Shown: positions 12,490 through 23,610 of the stretch, piece by piece
Position numbering within the stretch: position 1 is the stretch's first letter
Layout: each line of letters starts with the position of its first letter
Source of the DNA: Heligmosomoides polygyrus polygyrus
Lineage: Eukaryota; Nematoda; Chromadorea; Rhabditida; Heligmosomidae
Direction of reading: 5' to 3'
Assembly: GCA_947396885.1 (NCBI GenBank)
Contig: OX377205.1
Coordinates: forward strand, 98,624,428-98,688,427
DNA: 64,000 nt
Position numbers and translations under genes: made by a program
Notes under the pieces: generated by a model
What the model saw: the letters and a program-made list of their open reading frames with translations, nothing else
Database searches by the model: none
Told to the model about the DNA's origin: nothing

Positions 12490-13612
12490 GCCCCTTATTG
12501 GTCCTGCAGTCGGACAGACCGACAGACGCTCCGCCCCTGACAGACAGACGCCCCGCCTCGGGCAGGCGCCTAAGCCGGTTATTATATAGCTGGATAGGAA
12601 GTGCTAGTTAATCTAGTGTAGGGGGAAATTAGGTAGCTGCGAAAGGTGAGGAATCAAGGTGAGGCCTGAGCTTCGGGCAGCACTGTCCAAAAATTTCGCG
12701 AAGGGGTAAATTCAAGTGTCCCATTAGGTGAACTCACTGTTTGGCATTTTATAAACAAAATAATTTTTCTTAATTTTGTTTTTTCAAGAAAAATGTGTTT
12801 TAGAGCTTATTCTTAAGTACTGAAAGGTAGCATTTTTACCGTGTTAGAAAAGGGGGTCGCGCCATGCATTAGTCCAGCTCGCTGCGATTTTAATTTGATT
12901 GATAGCGTAACACATTGCTTAATCCATGCGTTTCCTGTTGTGTTTATGGCAGAGACAATGAACTGTTGATTACATGCCGTTGATGTGGTAGAGTTTACCC
13001 TAGGGTTAGGTAGTCGCCAAGATTAATAGTGCTGGCTGCTGGCAGACTCCCTGTCGTCAACAATTCGTCTCGGAATTACTTTTAAAACCCAGCACGCAGC
13101 ACGACAAGATTGCGTGTTGTTTACCAACGCCACACGGACGGCCGAACATGGCAGAAATGAAGGCTGCGAAGACGACGGACTGGAATCCGCGCCAACCACT
13201 CATCGGTCGCCACGAGGCCCCCTAGGCCAGGCTCTGCTTCGAGCCGTTGAAAGGCCGTTTTTCCGGACTCTCATTCCCGTTTAACCGCCGCACTCAATGT
13301 CGCCGTCGGCCTTATCACGGACGACCATTGCCAGCTGCACATGCATAGGGGATTAGCTGCACTTCTGGAGAGCAGAGTGACGTCGATTGTATTAGTCGCT
13401 GCTGTCGAGCATGAGGCCGAGAGGCCGCTATTTTCACTCATTGCCCCCGCAACGACGGTTCTTAAGGCGGCAGACCAAGTAGCGTCTCATCTTCCGACTG
13501 CCGCACGTCGCATTACGGTAGAATACGGTAGCCGGCATCCAGCTCTCGCTCACGTGGCTTCTAACTTCAAACGACTTCGATGACTTCGATGTTCCGTTCG
13601 ATCAAACAGCCC
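12490..13612. other. Intergenic, partly GC-rich sequence
   Basis: No gene could be established. 12480-12600 is rich in GACAGAC and CGCC repeats. 12860-12915 contains the GCGCCATGCATTAGTCCAGC / TTTTAATTTGATTGATAG block shared with 25.4, 42.8 and 54.15 kb. An 80-codon open frame at 13341-13583 (+) has no motif I recognise and no splice or context support. Confidence 0.3.
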
Positions 13613-13613
13613 C

Positions 13614-13730
13614 GGTGGTGTAGTGGCGTAGAGCATTCCCGCTTGGTACCAAGGGTGGGCGGGTTCGAGTCCCGCCTGGCGCTAGAAGTTTTGTTCGCAA
13701 TAAACCATCGTTGTAACAGTTGTCGTTCTC
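13614..13730 (+). repeat. tRNA-derived SINE, family 1, copy 1
   Basis: A tRNA-like head (GGTGGTGTAGTGGCGTAGAG as A-box region; GCGGGTTCGAGTCCCGC forms a perfect T arm and B box) is followed by TGGCGCTAGAAGTTTTG and an ATAAACCATCGTTGTAACAG tail. The same head plus tail recurs at 15491-15588 (minus) and 16558-16680 (plus). Repetition with a shared non-tRNA tail indicates a SINE and not a tRNA gene. Confidence 0.8.
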
Positions 13731-14040
13731 GATACTAGCCATTGAGCCTTGAAGAAAATGAACTCAACTCATATTAAATATTTCATACGTAAATAAATAA
13801 AAAAATAAAAAAAATATGCAGTGGTACCAGCCCTGAAACTCCCTAATTAATTGTGAATTGTTCATATTCGTGAATAATAGATTATATAATATTTAATAAT
13901 TTTTATTTTTGAAACACTTAAATAATTTTATAAAATATAGAATCAATTAATTTAGCATAACTCCACGTGGGTGAAGTTTACACTATCGATCGATGGAGCG
14001 GGCGAGTGCATGGCGCAATCTTCATTGAAGCCTTTTCGCG

Positions 14041-14219
14041 GTGCGTGTCGCGAAGTGGGCAGCATGGGAGTCGGGAATGCGTCAGCCAATCAGAGCGCGG
14101 CAAATTTCCATGCCATTCATAAATGGCATCTACGGTCGGTACCCTGATTGGCTGGAGTGTGTTCGCTCGCTGCTGGCACGATTCCGCCTCCCAATGCTGC
14201 CCATCTTCGCGACATGTCG
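14041..14219. mobile_element. Hairpin MITE, family B (TGTCGCGAAGATGGGCAGCA)
   Basis: The left end GTGTCGCGAAGTGGGCAGCA and right end TGCTGCCCATCTTCGCGACA are inverted copies. Inside, CAGCCAATCAGAGCG and TGATTGGCTGGAG pair as well, so the whole element folds into a hairpin. There is no coding capacity. Other copies are at 14.3, 14.8, 52.0, 53.0 and 63.7 kb. Confidence 0.85.
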
Positions 14220-14332
14220 CCGCCTTTTCTTCATTTCGCTGCAATATACCCTTGCAAAATTTTCGGGGCTATTTTCAGTTACTAGAAGAACAATTTTATG
14301 ATTCAGACGGCGAGTACAGATTTTTGGGTACA

Positions 14333-14524
14333 TGTCGCGTAGGTGAGCAGCATTGGTAGGCGGGAGCGCTCCAGTCAATGATAACCAAACAGAGCACAGA
14401 CCAAACACAAACCAGCCCATCAGGGAATCAACTGTACATGCTCTCTCTGAATTGCATGCCCATTCAATGCGGTCTGATTGATTTAGTCGTTCCCACCTAT
14501 CTATGCTGCTCACCTACGCGACAT
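14333..14524. mobile_element. Hairpin MITE, family B, diverged copy
   Basis: The ends are CATGTCGCGTAGGTGAGCAG and CTGCTCACCTACGCGACATA. Both arms carry the same two changes relative to family B (GTAGGTGAG for GAAGATGGG). Symmetric changes of this kind suggest a subfamily or arm-to-arm gene conversion. The internal GGCTGGAG box is replaced by AT-rich sequence. Confidence 0.75.
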
Positions 14525-14792
14525 ATACCGATTTTTGCACATATCGCATACCCTTCGCTGCTCCTTCATGCTCCTTCAGAACCATTTTTAAAAAATTATT
14601 CATTCAATATTCTTGAAATAAATTATATAATACTTAACTATTTTACTTTATGAAACACTTAAATAATTTATAAAATATGGATTTAAATAATTTGGCGTAA
14701 CCTGGGTAAATTTTACACCACCGATCAGAAACAACGACGTAATGTTGGAGTAGGCTAGTGCATGGCGCAGTCCTCACTGAACCCTTTTAGTG

Positions 14793-14988
14793 CATGTCGC
14801 GAAGATGGGCAGCATCGGGGTCGGGAACGCGTCAGCCAATGCGAACGCATCAAATTGGCATGCCATTTTTAAATCGCTTGTTTGGTCGGTACCCTTATTG
14901 GCTGGAGGGTGTTCGTTTGCCGCTCTGCCAGGTTTTGATTGGCTGGCGCGTTTCCACCTCCCAATGCTGCCCATCTTCGCGACATGTC
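14793..14988. mobile_element. Hairpin MITE, family B
   Basis: The arms are ATGTCGCGAAGATGGGCAGC and GCTGCCCATCTTCGCGACAT, perfect inverted copies at the ends, with inner GTCAGCCAATGCGAACGC against TTGATTGGCTGGCG. The 14.0-15.0 kb stretch therefore holds three related hairpins within 1 kb, separated by ATAAATTATATAATA-type AT-rich linkers that are themselves similar (13870-13960 and 14605-14690). Confidence 0.85.
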
Positions 14989-15490
14989 GTCGTCTTTCCT
15001 TCATGGCGCTGCAATATACCCTTGTAAAATTTTATTCCGTTTTATTCCGTTTTCCGCAGCTATTCAGTGAATTTTGAATTAGAAAGAGGCATCAGATCGA
15101 GGAGCATTGAGACCCTTCCCAGCTTACGTAATTCCTTCCTTCTGGTCGTTTAAGCTAATAATTATGCGTGATGATAATAGGTTAACGGCGTATCGATTCG
15201 TCTAGCCGGCAGCGTTTGCTACGTGCACGAATTCTAGAACAATCCTCTACGCCTTGCCTTCTGAATCCCGACCTTATCGAGCGAAGGAACGGCGGGCTTC
15301 TTCAGAAGCCACCCGATCACTCTTTGAAGAGAATGCACGTCATCGCTTAGGACGTCGCTGGATTTGGACGATAGCTGTGCCCACGATCTAACCATTTTTA
15401 GTAGAAATATTCAAAGATACTCCCCTCGTAATTATGTGGGAAGCGATTCAAATCAGTTTCTTTAAGCCTCAAGTGGCCGGTAGCGAGGCT

Positions 15491-15588
15491 GTAAGCTGTC
15501 ATAACGATGTATTGTTGCTACCAAAACTTCTAGCGCCAGGCGGGACTCGAACCCGCACCTCCCTCTGACCGGGCGGGAATAGGGGAAG
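15491..15588 (-). repeat. tRNA-derived SINE, family 1, copy 2
   Basis: On the minus strand GGCGGGAATAGGGG and GGTGCGGGTTCGAGTCCCGC (B box) are followed by CTGGCGCTAGAAGTTTTGGT, then AACAATACATCGTTATGACA. It is the same head and tail as the copies at 13.6 and 16.6 kb. The 5' part of the tRNA head is eroded. Confidence 0.75.
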
Positions 15589-15599
15589 CAGCCTTTTTG

Positions 15600-16557
15600 G
15601 ATCTGTCCTAATCGAAGGTAGGCATTCATGTAGTGATTTGCATCTCTAATAACCTGTTTGGATTTCTACGAGACCTTTTGCTGATCTCTCATTATTTGAG
15701 GGTTTTTATTTGGTGTCACAGGATGACGTGCGCAATTGACACTTTACGCTTGCCCCTCCCGACTAGGGTAGACCGTCCTTTTCAGTTGTCGAAGTGATTG
15801 AGTGTTGAGCAGTGGCCATGCCATTTCCGTGTTCCGGTCCGATGCCAGCGGAGCACAGAGGGGTCAGAAAACGGAATTCGGAAACTGTAAATCCGCATTT
15901 CCATCGCTGACGGGGGCGGGGCGCAACCGTCGGCTCCCGCGGTGTCCGCCCTTCAACACCGTGGCGGCACGCGTCCGTATGAATGTTTCATTTGCCGGAC
16001 GCGCCTGCAATTACTCGGCCATATTGGTTTTCGTATTGGTTTTGATCTGGTTACGTCCTATGTGGACCAGCCGACACTTTGGGACCACTCTCCTCCACAG
16101 ACTTGTCTGGACGGCGTGTTGAACTTCTTCCGTTTATTGAGTAGCAATCCTCAACTTTTCAAGGCCAATCATCGATGTTTTCCTGCTTATTCTCTTTTCT
16201 CTTTTATTTTTTAGTTATCGGACATCTTAAACAATAGTTTAGATGAGAAAAAACCTCTACAGAGCGCTTTCTTGCTAGGCAAAAATGTTCCAAGTTGCAG
16301 TCCTTGCCCTTTAGCTTTCTTCCTCTCTTTACTAGTGTGCCTGATTTTTTAGCTTGTTTGATATTTCCCATGTTTTTCTGTTTGATGATTTTTAATGCTT
16401 TGTATTTAGAACACTGTCATATGCTTTAAATAAATGGAATAAATAAAAAACCTGTACACTAGTGTTACTGAAGCTGTTAGGAGACGAAAGTATGAGGTTG
16501 TAGACGAACATCTTGCCGTTTTTGGCTTCCAACTTCACGATCTCGATATTCAAACAC
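15600..16557. other. Intergenic sequence with a short Cys-His-like frame
   Basis: A + frame at 15942-16214 contains YECFICRTRLQLLGHIG, which has the C-x2-C...L..H look of the zinc-finger sometimes found near LINE ORFs. There is no second finger, no splice site and no adjacent RT, so I do not call a gene. The remainder is featureless and partly AT-rich. Confidence 0.25.
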
Positions 16558-16680
16558 AGTGCCGGTGGTGTAACGGCGTTTTGAGATTCCCGCCAGGTCA
16601 GTAGGGAATGCGGGTTCGAGTCCCGCCTGGCGCTAAAGTTTTGATCGTGACGAAACATGGTTATAACAGCTTGCAAATAC
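16558..16680 (+). repeat. tRNA-derived SINE, family 1, copy 3
   Basis: GCCGGTGGTGTAACGGCG (A-box region) and GCGGGTTCGAGTCCCGC (perfect T arm) are followed by CTGGCGCTAAAGTTTTGATC and ACGAAACATGGTTATAACAG. It is the third copy of the family and establishes the tail consensus AAGTTTTG...AAACATxGTTATAACAG. Confidence 0.8.
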
Positions 16681-17039
16681 AGTTAAAGATGTGTTATTTG
16701 GAGTTACTTTATTTTATTTATTTTCATTTAAAAACGAGAAATATTAATACACTTATGAAAATATTTATTAGGACTCTAAATGAAAATACACAAAATCGAA
16801 CAAATAATATCAAAGTAACGTCTGCTAAACGAAACCAAAACAGCACTAGCAGGTACATAATCCAGGAAAAAGAGTAAAATAAAAAATAAGAGGAGAAAAA
16901 GGAAAGAAAAAGAGTAAAGTATGTGGTAAAGGTAGGTGGTAGAATTTTATTCACCCGAGCTGGGTAAATTTTCAGCACATTTTCGTGCATTCTTCTCAGA
17001 TTTTTATCATAATCGTTTTTATTCTTGCGTATTGTGCAC

Positions 17040-18035
17040 GTCTATTTGACATATAAATAAATAAATAAATGAATAAATAAATAAATAATGTTGCGCTTTA
17101 GTTTACTAGCCTGTTTATTGGATTCTGCTGTTAATTACTCTAAGTGTAGATTATCAAATAAAAGTGATTGTTTCAATGTCACCTAAAAACTGGAAAGTTT
17201 ATTTCTTCCGCAAATCCTTATTTATATTGGTTAAAGTTTTAGTTATAAATTTAAATTTTATTTTTGTCAGCAAGAATTTTATTTATAAATTTTAATTTTC
17301 AAATTTTATTTATATTAGCAATTTTAAAAAATTTTATTTTTATTTATATTAGCTAACATTTTAATTATGCATTTAAATTTTATTTATATTGGCAAAATAT
17401 TTATTCATAATATGAATTTGAATTTATATTAGCAAAAATTTTATTCATAAATTTAAATTTTATTTTTATTAGCAAAATTTCATTTATGTTAACAAAATTT
17501 TTGTTTAGCAATTTAAATTTAATTTATATTAGCAAAAATTTGAATTATACATTCGAATTTTATTGTTATTATCAGAAATTTTATTTATAAAATTAAGATT
17601 TATTTGTAATAGCAAAAATTTTATTTATAAATTTAAATTCATAGTAGCAAAAACTTTATTTAGAAATTTAAATTTTATTTATGCTAGCAAAAATTTTATT
17701 TACAAAATTAAATTCTATTTATATTAGCGAAAATTTTATTTCTAAAATTAAAAATTTATTAATATAAACAAGAATTTTAATTATGCATTTAAATTTTATT
17801 GTTATTAGCAGAAATTTTATCTATAAAGTTAAGATTTATTTATAATAACGAGAATTTTATTTATAAATTTAAATTTATAGTAGCGAAAACTTTATTTATA
17901 AATTTAAATTTTATTTATATTGGCAAAAATTTTATTTTAAAATTTAAATTGTATTTATATTAACAAAAATTTTATTTATGAATTTAAATTTTATCTATAT
18001 TAGCAAAAATTTTGGTTTACTTCTCCTACTATTTT
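17040..18035. repeat. AT-rich minisatellite (TTTATTTATATTAGCAAAAA units)
   Basis: After a (AAAT)n run at 17055-17090, from about 17215 to 18020 the phrases AATTTAAATTTTATTTATAT and TAGCAAAAATTTTATTTATA recur roughly every 45-60 bp with substitutions and small indels. There are more than a dozen units. Every unit carries the symmetric core AAATTTAAATTT, so the tract can form many small hairpins. There is no coding potential. Confidence 0.85.
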
Positions 18036-18690
18036 TTATTTATTTAACCATTTATTTACTTACTTATTTAGCTCATAGGCTCCTTAAGGTGTACGCACAA
18101 AAGAACGAAGTGTCATGACCCAAGCACTATTGTTCATGATCCGATCTGCTTAATAAACAACTTTTATTTCGAAAAAATGTACGCTCTTGTCCCACAAAAA
18201 ATTCAGAGATTGTCCCTGGCACGTCCATTTATCGACATGGCAGATCGTAGAGCTCGGACTGAGTGAATTCTTTCTTTTTTCTGTGCAAGGAGGCATCTCA
18301 GCAGAGTAACTTGGTTACCTCAAGCCTCAAGCTAAGCTAAGGAACACCGCTTAGGCCTCGCTTCTACCTATTCCTCAGCACGACCGTCATTTCTCTGTTA
18401 TTTTAATGCTTTCTGTCTCTATTTCAAGGTGTTTCATGTCAGCACTTGACTGCTGATTTTTTAGACAACTGCTGCCTGACCCACCGCCTTAATATCGATT
18501 TAATTCCGACTTGACGTTTCCGAGTTTCAAGCCATGCAGCTCCATGACACGAAAATTGGGCTTTTATCCGCGACCTAATATGGCTTATCCTATACTTCGG
18601 CGACGCTCTTGGCTCAAGACAAACGTCGTATTCAAGGAAATGCAATAATGAAAGAGGAATAAACACCAACAACAAAACTGTGGTAAACTT
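18036..18690. other. Intergenic sequence
   Basis: No gene was recognised. At 18455-18640 the sequence (ACAACTG..TGACCCACC.. and TTTAATTCCGACTT.GCGTTT) resembles 27150-27290 and 43470-43510. It marks another low-copy dispersed repeat containing CGATTTAATTCCGACTTxxC. Confidence 0.4.
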
Positions 18691-18691
18691 T

Positions 18692-21227
18692 TAGGTTGGA
18701 AAAAAGTCTGTTCACACTTCGAAAAAAATTTTAAAAAATTTTGTTATCCTTTTAGACGCACTACTCAATATTGATAGCTGATTTCGTAATCCTATCATAC
18801 TTGTCTACCGTTCGTACGTGGGCATATGTCAAGACCCTTCTTGCATTTCCTTATCTGTCCAATCTTCCGAGCTCAATGCCAGATCTACCTCATGGCCATT
18901 TTCGACATGTCATTCTTCACGAATTCATTTAAAGGATCTACGGCACGTCAGGCAGCCGACAAATTAACGATATACATACAGGGTGGCTCCTAATTATTTG
19001 CGCGAAATTCAAACCGTTACTGTATTTTTGAAAATGGCGGGAGATCAATTATTAGGATTTTTCTAGAATGGGGGACGTATGTACAAAAACCAAGCAAGGT
19101 GATACACTCAATACCCTCGACAATGAAAGCTTCACCACATCGTTCCACCATCGCTCATCTCGCCGATAAAGGACATTCTGCAGCAGGATCGCTCGACGAC
19201 TTCAAATTTCTGCCAGAACAGTCCAACACATTGAGAGACAGTACAGAGAGGAACGAACGGTCGAACCGAGGAAGAGATCTGGCAGACCACGTACTGTGAA
19301 TACTCTCCGCCTTCGAAAGGTCATCAAAAGAGAATCGACCGGAACAATGGAGTTAGCATGGATCGGATGGCCGTAGACCTTGGGATTTCCCGCAGGACAA
19401 TATAGAAGATCGTCAAACAGGATCTTGGGCTTCGCAGTTATCGCCTTTATCGCGGACAAGCCCTTACGGAAGCTGCCATGCAGATTAGATTGGAAAAATC
19501 CAAGTTGTTGCTAAAGGAGAGCCAGCAGGGCCGCTTGTCAACCGTCATCTGGACGGACGAGAAGATTTTTACCATTGAAGTGGCACACAACCCATAGAAT
19601 CAGCGTCAGCTGCTGCCTTCATCCAGAAACAGGTCTTCTCAACGTCCTGTTCTCAACAGGACTCTTTTTCCGAAGTCTGTAATGGTATGGGCTGGCATTA
19701 CCCTGGACAAGAGGACACCTCTGGTTTCGTCGACCGTTCAGTGAAAACCAACGCTGAAGTCTACCAGGAAGAGATCCTGCGCGATGTTCTTCCACCTGGG
19801 TTGCTGAAAATTCTGTCAGCGGTCAATGCGTGCTCCAACAAGACTCGGCACCTGCTTATTCTGCGAGATCCACACTGGCATTCTGCGAGAGTCACTTCCG
19901 CGGCTGCTGGACGGACTTCTGGCCACCTGACTCGCCTGATCTGAATTCGATAGATTTCCATGTGTGAGGCTGCTTGTAGCAGAAGGTCTCCTCGAAGAGT
20001 CACCAAAGTTTGAACGCTCCCAAAGCTTCACTTCAGAAGGCGTGGGACGATATCGACGTCACCTTCCTGCGGCCCACAGTGATGTCGGTGGAAAAGAGAC
20101 TGAAGGCCTGTATTGCTGCAAAAGGAGCTCATTTCAAACATCTTCTCGAGTGAATGATTGTTAGACATTGCTCTACATAGAAGTTGTATCAGATTGTATA
20201 ACTGTTGTTTTTTATTGAAGTTGTTAGTAATAAACTACGCGCAAACAATTACTGCCCACCCTGTATATGGTTTGGGATCTGTTACTCATCGCCCCTGTTA
20301 TTAATGGTTCGGAAAGTTTTTGAAGGGAGATTATTCACTCGAGTCTAAGCAAGGTTAGAAAGGCCAATTGGGCGACACTGAACTACTCCATCTTCTTCGT
20401 ACCGATAGGTAGGCAGACGACACGTCAAGTGGCAGGGAAGCTCGAATGTCTCATAGGATAGTGGGGATCCATCTGAAGAATCTTGGCTTTCATGGAAATT
20501 TGGAGCTTGGATTCCACATGCCCTGTCAGACACTCAGAAAGGTCGACGGCTCTCCATCGCTGCTTCTCTTCTGTCCAGATACGAAAGAAAATCGTTTCTT
20601 CCGCGGATTGTGGCAGGCGATGAGTCCTGGGTTCTGTATGCCAACTTCCGAAGAAAAAGGCAATGGGTACACAAAGGAGAGAACCCTAAGCCTGATCTTA
20701 AGCCCAATTTTTACGAAAGGAAGATTCTCTTGAGTGTTTGGTGCGATGTCAGAGGAGTGATTTACTGGGAAACTCTCAAAATTGGAGAGACACTTACTGC
20801 TGCCACATACTGTGGCTAACTCCACAAAGTCGTCGCAGCTCTCCAAGAAAAGAGGCCTGAGATGTCAGAGGTGATGATCCTGCATGACAATGCAAAACCA
20901 CAAGGCTCACGAGAGAAACAATAAAGGAGCTGGGGTGGGAGGTAATGCCACATCCACCGTATATCCGCCCCTGCTGACTACCATCTCTTCCGTGCTCTCA
21001 AGCAAGAAATTGGAGAGAAATACTTTGAAACGGATGAAGACCTCAAAAATTGGATTCAGCAATGGTTCGACTCCAGAACTGCAGTCTTTTACACGAGAGG
21101 AATTGGAAAATTACCCAGTCCTTGGAAAAGTGTAGTGGAACAAAATGGAGATGATCTCAATTGATTTGACTTTGTAGTTGTGAAGTAACAAATCTTTGAA
21201 ACAAATGAAAAGACTTTTTCCAACCTA
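18692..21227 (+). mobile_element. mariner transposon relic, itself interrupted by a maT-like element
   Basis: The ends are TAGGTTGGAAAAAAGTCTG (18692) and AGACTTTTTCCAACCTA (to 21227), inverted copies with TA at the borders. The coding strand is +. An N-terminal piece (about 18870-18976: HFRHVILHEF, ARQAADKLTI) lies left of the insert. Right of it are GDESWVLYANFRRKRQWV (20610s, first Asp), ILLSVWCDVRGVIYWE, VMILHDNAKPQ (20870s, second Asp) and PHPPYI (third-Asp region lost after a frameshift). Spacing and motifs are those of DD34D mariners. Multiple stops make it a pseudogene. Confidence 0.85.
18979..20263 (+). mobile_element. maT/Tc1-like transposon nested in the mariner relic
   Basis: The termini are CAGGGTGGCTCCTAATTATT (18979) and the reverse complement of CAGGGTGGGCAGTAATTGTT (to 20263), flanked by TA (18977-18978, 20264-20265). 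The + strand reads through decayed transposase: RTVQHIERQYREERTVEPR and RKRSGRPRTVNTLRLRKVI (HTH with GRPR hook, 19200-19330), an FVDRSVKTNAEVYQEEILRD block (19720-19780), LQQDSAPAYSAR (19830s, frame-shifted) and SVEKRLKACIAAKGAHFKH at the C terminus (20085-20145). At least five frame breaks are present. Its position proves it transposed after the mariner. Confidence 0.85.
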
Positions 21228-21953
21228 CATAATACAAGCTGAACAATATACACCAGTACATGGAGGCTTCAAAACAAAGTGCAAGGCTTTGTGTTTGATT
21301 AACGGAGAGGTGTGCTCTTAGAAAGTTCTAGTACATAGACTACATAGGCTCCTTTTCCCAGAAGAATGGACCGAGGTGAAGTCCTACATAGCTCTCTATC
21401 AAAGGCGCTTTTGTTCTGGCGTCCGTGAGCGTTCTCTCCTCCATTCCCTCAATCTGAAGTCAGCACAGCTCTGCGACGTCTTCCGAGTGATCCTTTTTCG
21501 TGTTCTTCGTTTCACTTTATGAAGCAGTTTGTCTCAGAGGACTCTTTCTGTGACGAGAAGGAGACAGGCGCTTCTGCATTCTAGGCCGGAAAGCGACGGT
21601 CAATGAGGCCCAGAATAGACGCGGTGCAGCCAAAAAGCCTCGCGATGATGGAGATACGGGCCGTGCCTCATCTTGGATGCCATCAATCATTAATACCACG
21701 TAATCAGCTAAGTGGTCTCCGCGCACGAGAAGTCTGACAGCCACTGCCGAGACGAGATTTACGTCCTTTATGGGGTTGGTGTGCGGGTTTTCTCCTACCT
21801 CTGGCTGGTCGTCAGCGATGTTGACTCCTTTTCGGGCAGCACCTGCTCTCCTCCGCCTTCTCGCCGCCGAGAACGTTTTACTGCTCGGATGTTTACCGGA
21901 GTTCTAATCGAGGCATGTGATTCGGTGGGTCGGAGACCGGACAACCGAAGCGC
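21228..21953. other. Possible host exon territory, unresolved
   Basis: GC-rich sequence with balanced codons on the minus strand (21890-21517: a continuous frame of about 120 codons including VRLLVRGDHLADYVVLMIDG). A GT donor-like CAGAG/GTAGGAG lies on the minus strand near 21803. I could not join it into a phased gene model, so it stays a candidate only. Confidence 0.25.
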
Positions 21954-22187
21954 ATGAATCGAGCGCCGACGACGCTCCTGCTTTTCATCGTTTTTGGCTC
22001 AGTGATTGTGGCAGTGGATCAATCTGTCGCGTCGACTTCAGAGGTTTTGAGAAAAGTGCGAATCTGCCTGTCATGTCTTCATCGGTCGCGTCTGCTCTCT
22101 CGTCTCTCATTTTCGTACAATAATCTCTTACCTTTCCTTCCTCTCACTTTCAATTCAATGGTTTTGCAACGCTCTAATAAAGGATAA
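21954..22187 (+). CDS. Putative short secreted protein, unsupported
   Basis: The frame starts MNRAPTTLLLFIVFGSVIVA, which has the shape of a signal peptide (Arg in the n-region, about 14 hydrophobic residues, cleavage after A-V-A or S-V-A around residue 20-26). A splice donor (TCAGAG/GTTTTG) could end the exon at about 22042, leaving some 30 residues. Otherwise the frame runs 77 codons into the flank of a SINE and loses protein-like character. No trans-splice acceptor lies just upstream. I do not recognise the product. Confidence 0.3.
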   Translation: MNRAPTTLLLFIVFGSVIVAVDQSVASTSEVLRKVRICLSCLHRSRLLSRLSFSYNNLLPFLPLTFNSMVLQRSNKG

Positions 22188-22475
22188 GGATAAAGGACGG
22201 CGTTGTTCAATCCTCTTAGGGATGCGCCACGCATTCTACTTCTACGGGATGTCGTGGAGGCGAGTAGAATGATGTCGGCCATACAATTACTTGCGGTGGC
22301 CAGCCAATGAGCGAGTCAGCGCTCTATCCTTCCCACACAAGTCTGGTACCAATCTACCGACCCCGGAGGGATGGAAGGCTTGGTTGGCCTGGGTGGGAAA
22401 TCCGAACCAGGAACCTGGTATCGGGTGCACGCGACAGTCGGCGCCTCCTCCGATTGCGCTACACGCGCCCAACGC
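22178..22475 (-). repeat. tRNA-derived SINE, family 2, near full-length
   Basis: On the minus strand the head GCGCGTGTAGCGCAATCGGA (A box) and CCAGGTTCCTGGTTCGGATT (B box) are followed by CCACCCAGGCCAACCAAGCC and a ~180-bp body. The end is GGATTGAACAACGCCGTCCT and TTATCCTTATCCTTTATTAG. Five further full or partial copies lie at 23.9, 41.5, 57.9, 61.3 and 61.7 kb, all with the same head-body-tail order. Confidence 0.85.
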
Positions 22476-23204
22476 TCTAATAAGTCCATATTTTTCCTGG
22501 ACTTCAAGACGACGTATCAGAGCAACATAATGTCAGCTGTTTGCTTTCTCCTTTTCCTTGCTAAATAGCTATTGTTTATATCACAGTCGATTGTCTGAAA
22601 TAATTTTTTTTATTTTTTTTTATTTTTTGTTTTGTTGCTTTTGAATGTTTGGGACAGAGATATTGTTTTTCGATCTCTAAAAGCATTTGCCACAAAGCAT
22701 AGAAAAATTTTTCAGTTATTATCGGTCTGATCGACGGCATAAAAAGGCTGTGTTCAGCTGCCTTTTCTGACGAATGTATCTATACGATTTTCACATCAAA
22801 TTGGACACTCGAATCCAAACAAGTTAAAGCTTCTGAAATAATCGAAGTGGACATTTTCTAAATTAAAACGAGCTCCTTCCAAAAAGGTTGATTTCTTCTT
22901 TTTTTAGGGAGAGTAATGGTTTAAAGTTGGTTTTAAGGAGCAAGAAGGAGGCCGTCTTTAGCGCCAAAATAACGAAGTTGAACCATGCGCTCGTCCGACA
23001 CTTCAAGACTGATTATTATTGTTTATTTATCAGCCATCTTGGCGCACTGACGGCTTCTCAACGGCTTTGCTGTAGTAATAACTTCTCATAAACAATTTTA
23101 ACTGCAATCTATCTTATGATTTCCGTAGGAAGAACACCTTAACTACGTCGATTGCGGCAAGTTGGAGAGGAACAGAAAAAATGAAGGAGATTTAAAAATT
23201 AGAC
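22476..23204. other. Intergenic sequence
   Basis: No gene was recognised. 22785-22890 contains the dispersed 'CAAATTGGACACTCG...AAATTAAAACGAGCTC' phrases. 22900-23000 contains the CCATGCGCTCGTCCGACACT block. Together these look like a degenerate copy of the dispersed element also seen at 42.5-42.9 kb. Confidence 0.35.
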
Positions 23205-23540
23205 AATTTGATCAATATCTATTGATGGAGATCGAAACTTAGAAAAACAAACATCAAATTCGTGTTTAGCGACCTCGACTACCCTAGGGCTGAAGTTTCG
23301 TGCCGCTTGAATTACGTCTGCTAAAAATCGATAATTTGATCAATATCGATCGACGGAGATCTAAACTTTAAAAACGGACTACAGATTCGTGTTCAGCGAC
23401 CTCGATTACCCTCAGAGCTGAAGTTTCGACCAGCTTATGTGATATCCGCGGAAAATCGATAATTTGATCTATATTGATCGATGGAGATCGAAACTTTAAG
23501 AACGAATTTACATTTCGGGTCGCCATCAATCGTTGAGTAT
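23205..23540. repeat. 128-bp tandem repeat, about 2.6 copies
   Basis: AATTTGATCAATAT starts at 23205 and 23333, and AATTTGATCTATAT at 23461, a period of 128 bp. Each unit contains GTGTTTAGCGACCTCGA and GCTGAAGTTTCG. The unit is the reverse complement of a subunit of the 470-bp array at 49.9-51.5 kb (there: GAGGTCGCCGAACACGAATC and CAATATTGACAAAATTATCG), so both arrays belong to one satellite family. Confidence 0.85.
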
Positions 23541-23610
23541 CACCAAGACGTGGTGCTCCCACTCCAGTTGTGACGGACGAACGGACTAGAACACACACAC
23601 ACATACACAC

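Noticed and set aside
12294..12611. 105-codon + strand frame
   Set aside because: Antisense of the CR1-type reverse transcriptase followed by low-complexity CGCC sequence.
15942..16214. C2H2-like zinc-finger fragment
   Set aside because: Only one weak Cys-x2-Cys...His pattern, no second finger, no neighbouring LINE domains or splice sites.
13614..16680. tRNA genes at 13.6, 15.5 and 16.6 kb
   Set aside because: The T arm is perfect but acceptor and anticodon stems are poor, and all three share a non-tRNA tail; SINE is the better reading.
17215..18030. Origin- or scaffold-attachment-like AT-rich tract
   Set aside because: AT-richness alone is no evidence; it is adequately described as a degenerate minisatellite.
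21517..21744. Minus-strand frame with VRLLVRGDHLADYVVLMIDG as a gene
   Set aside because: No consistent splice partners were found, so it is listed only as unresolved territory.
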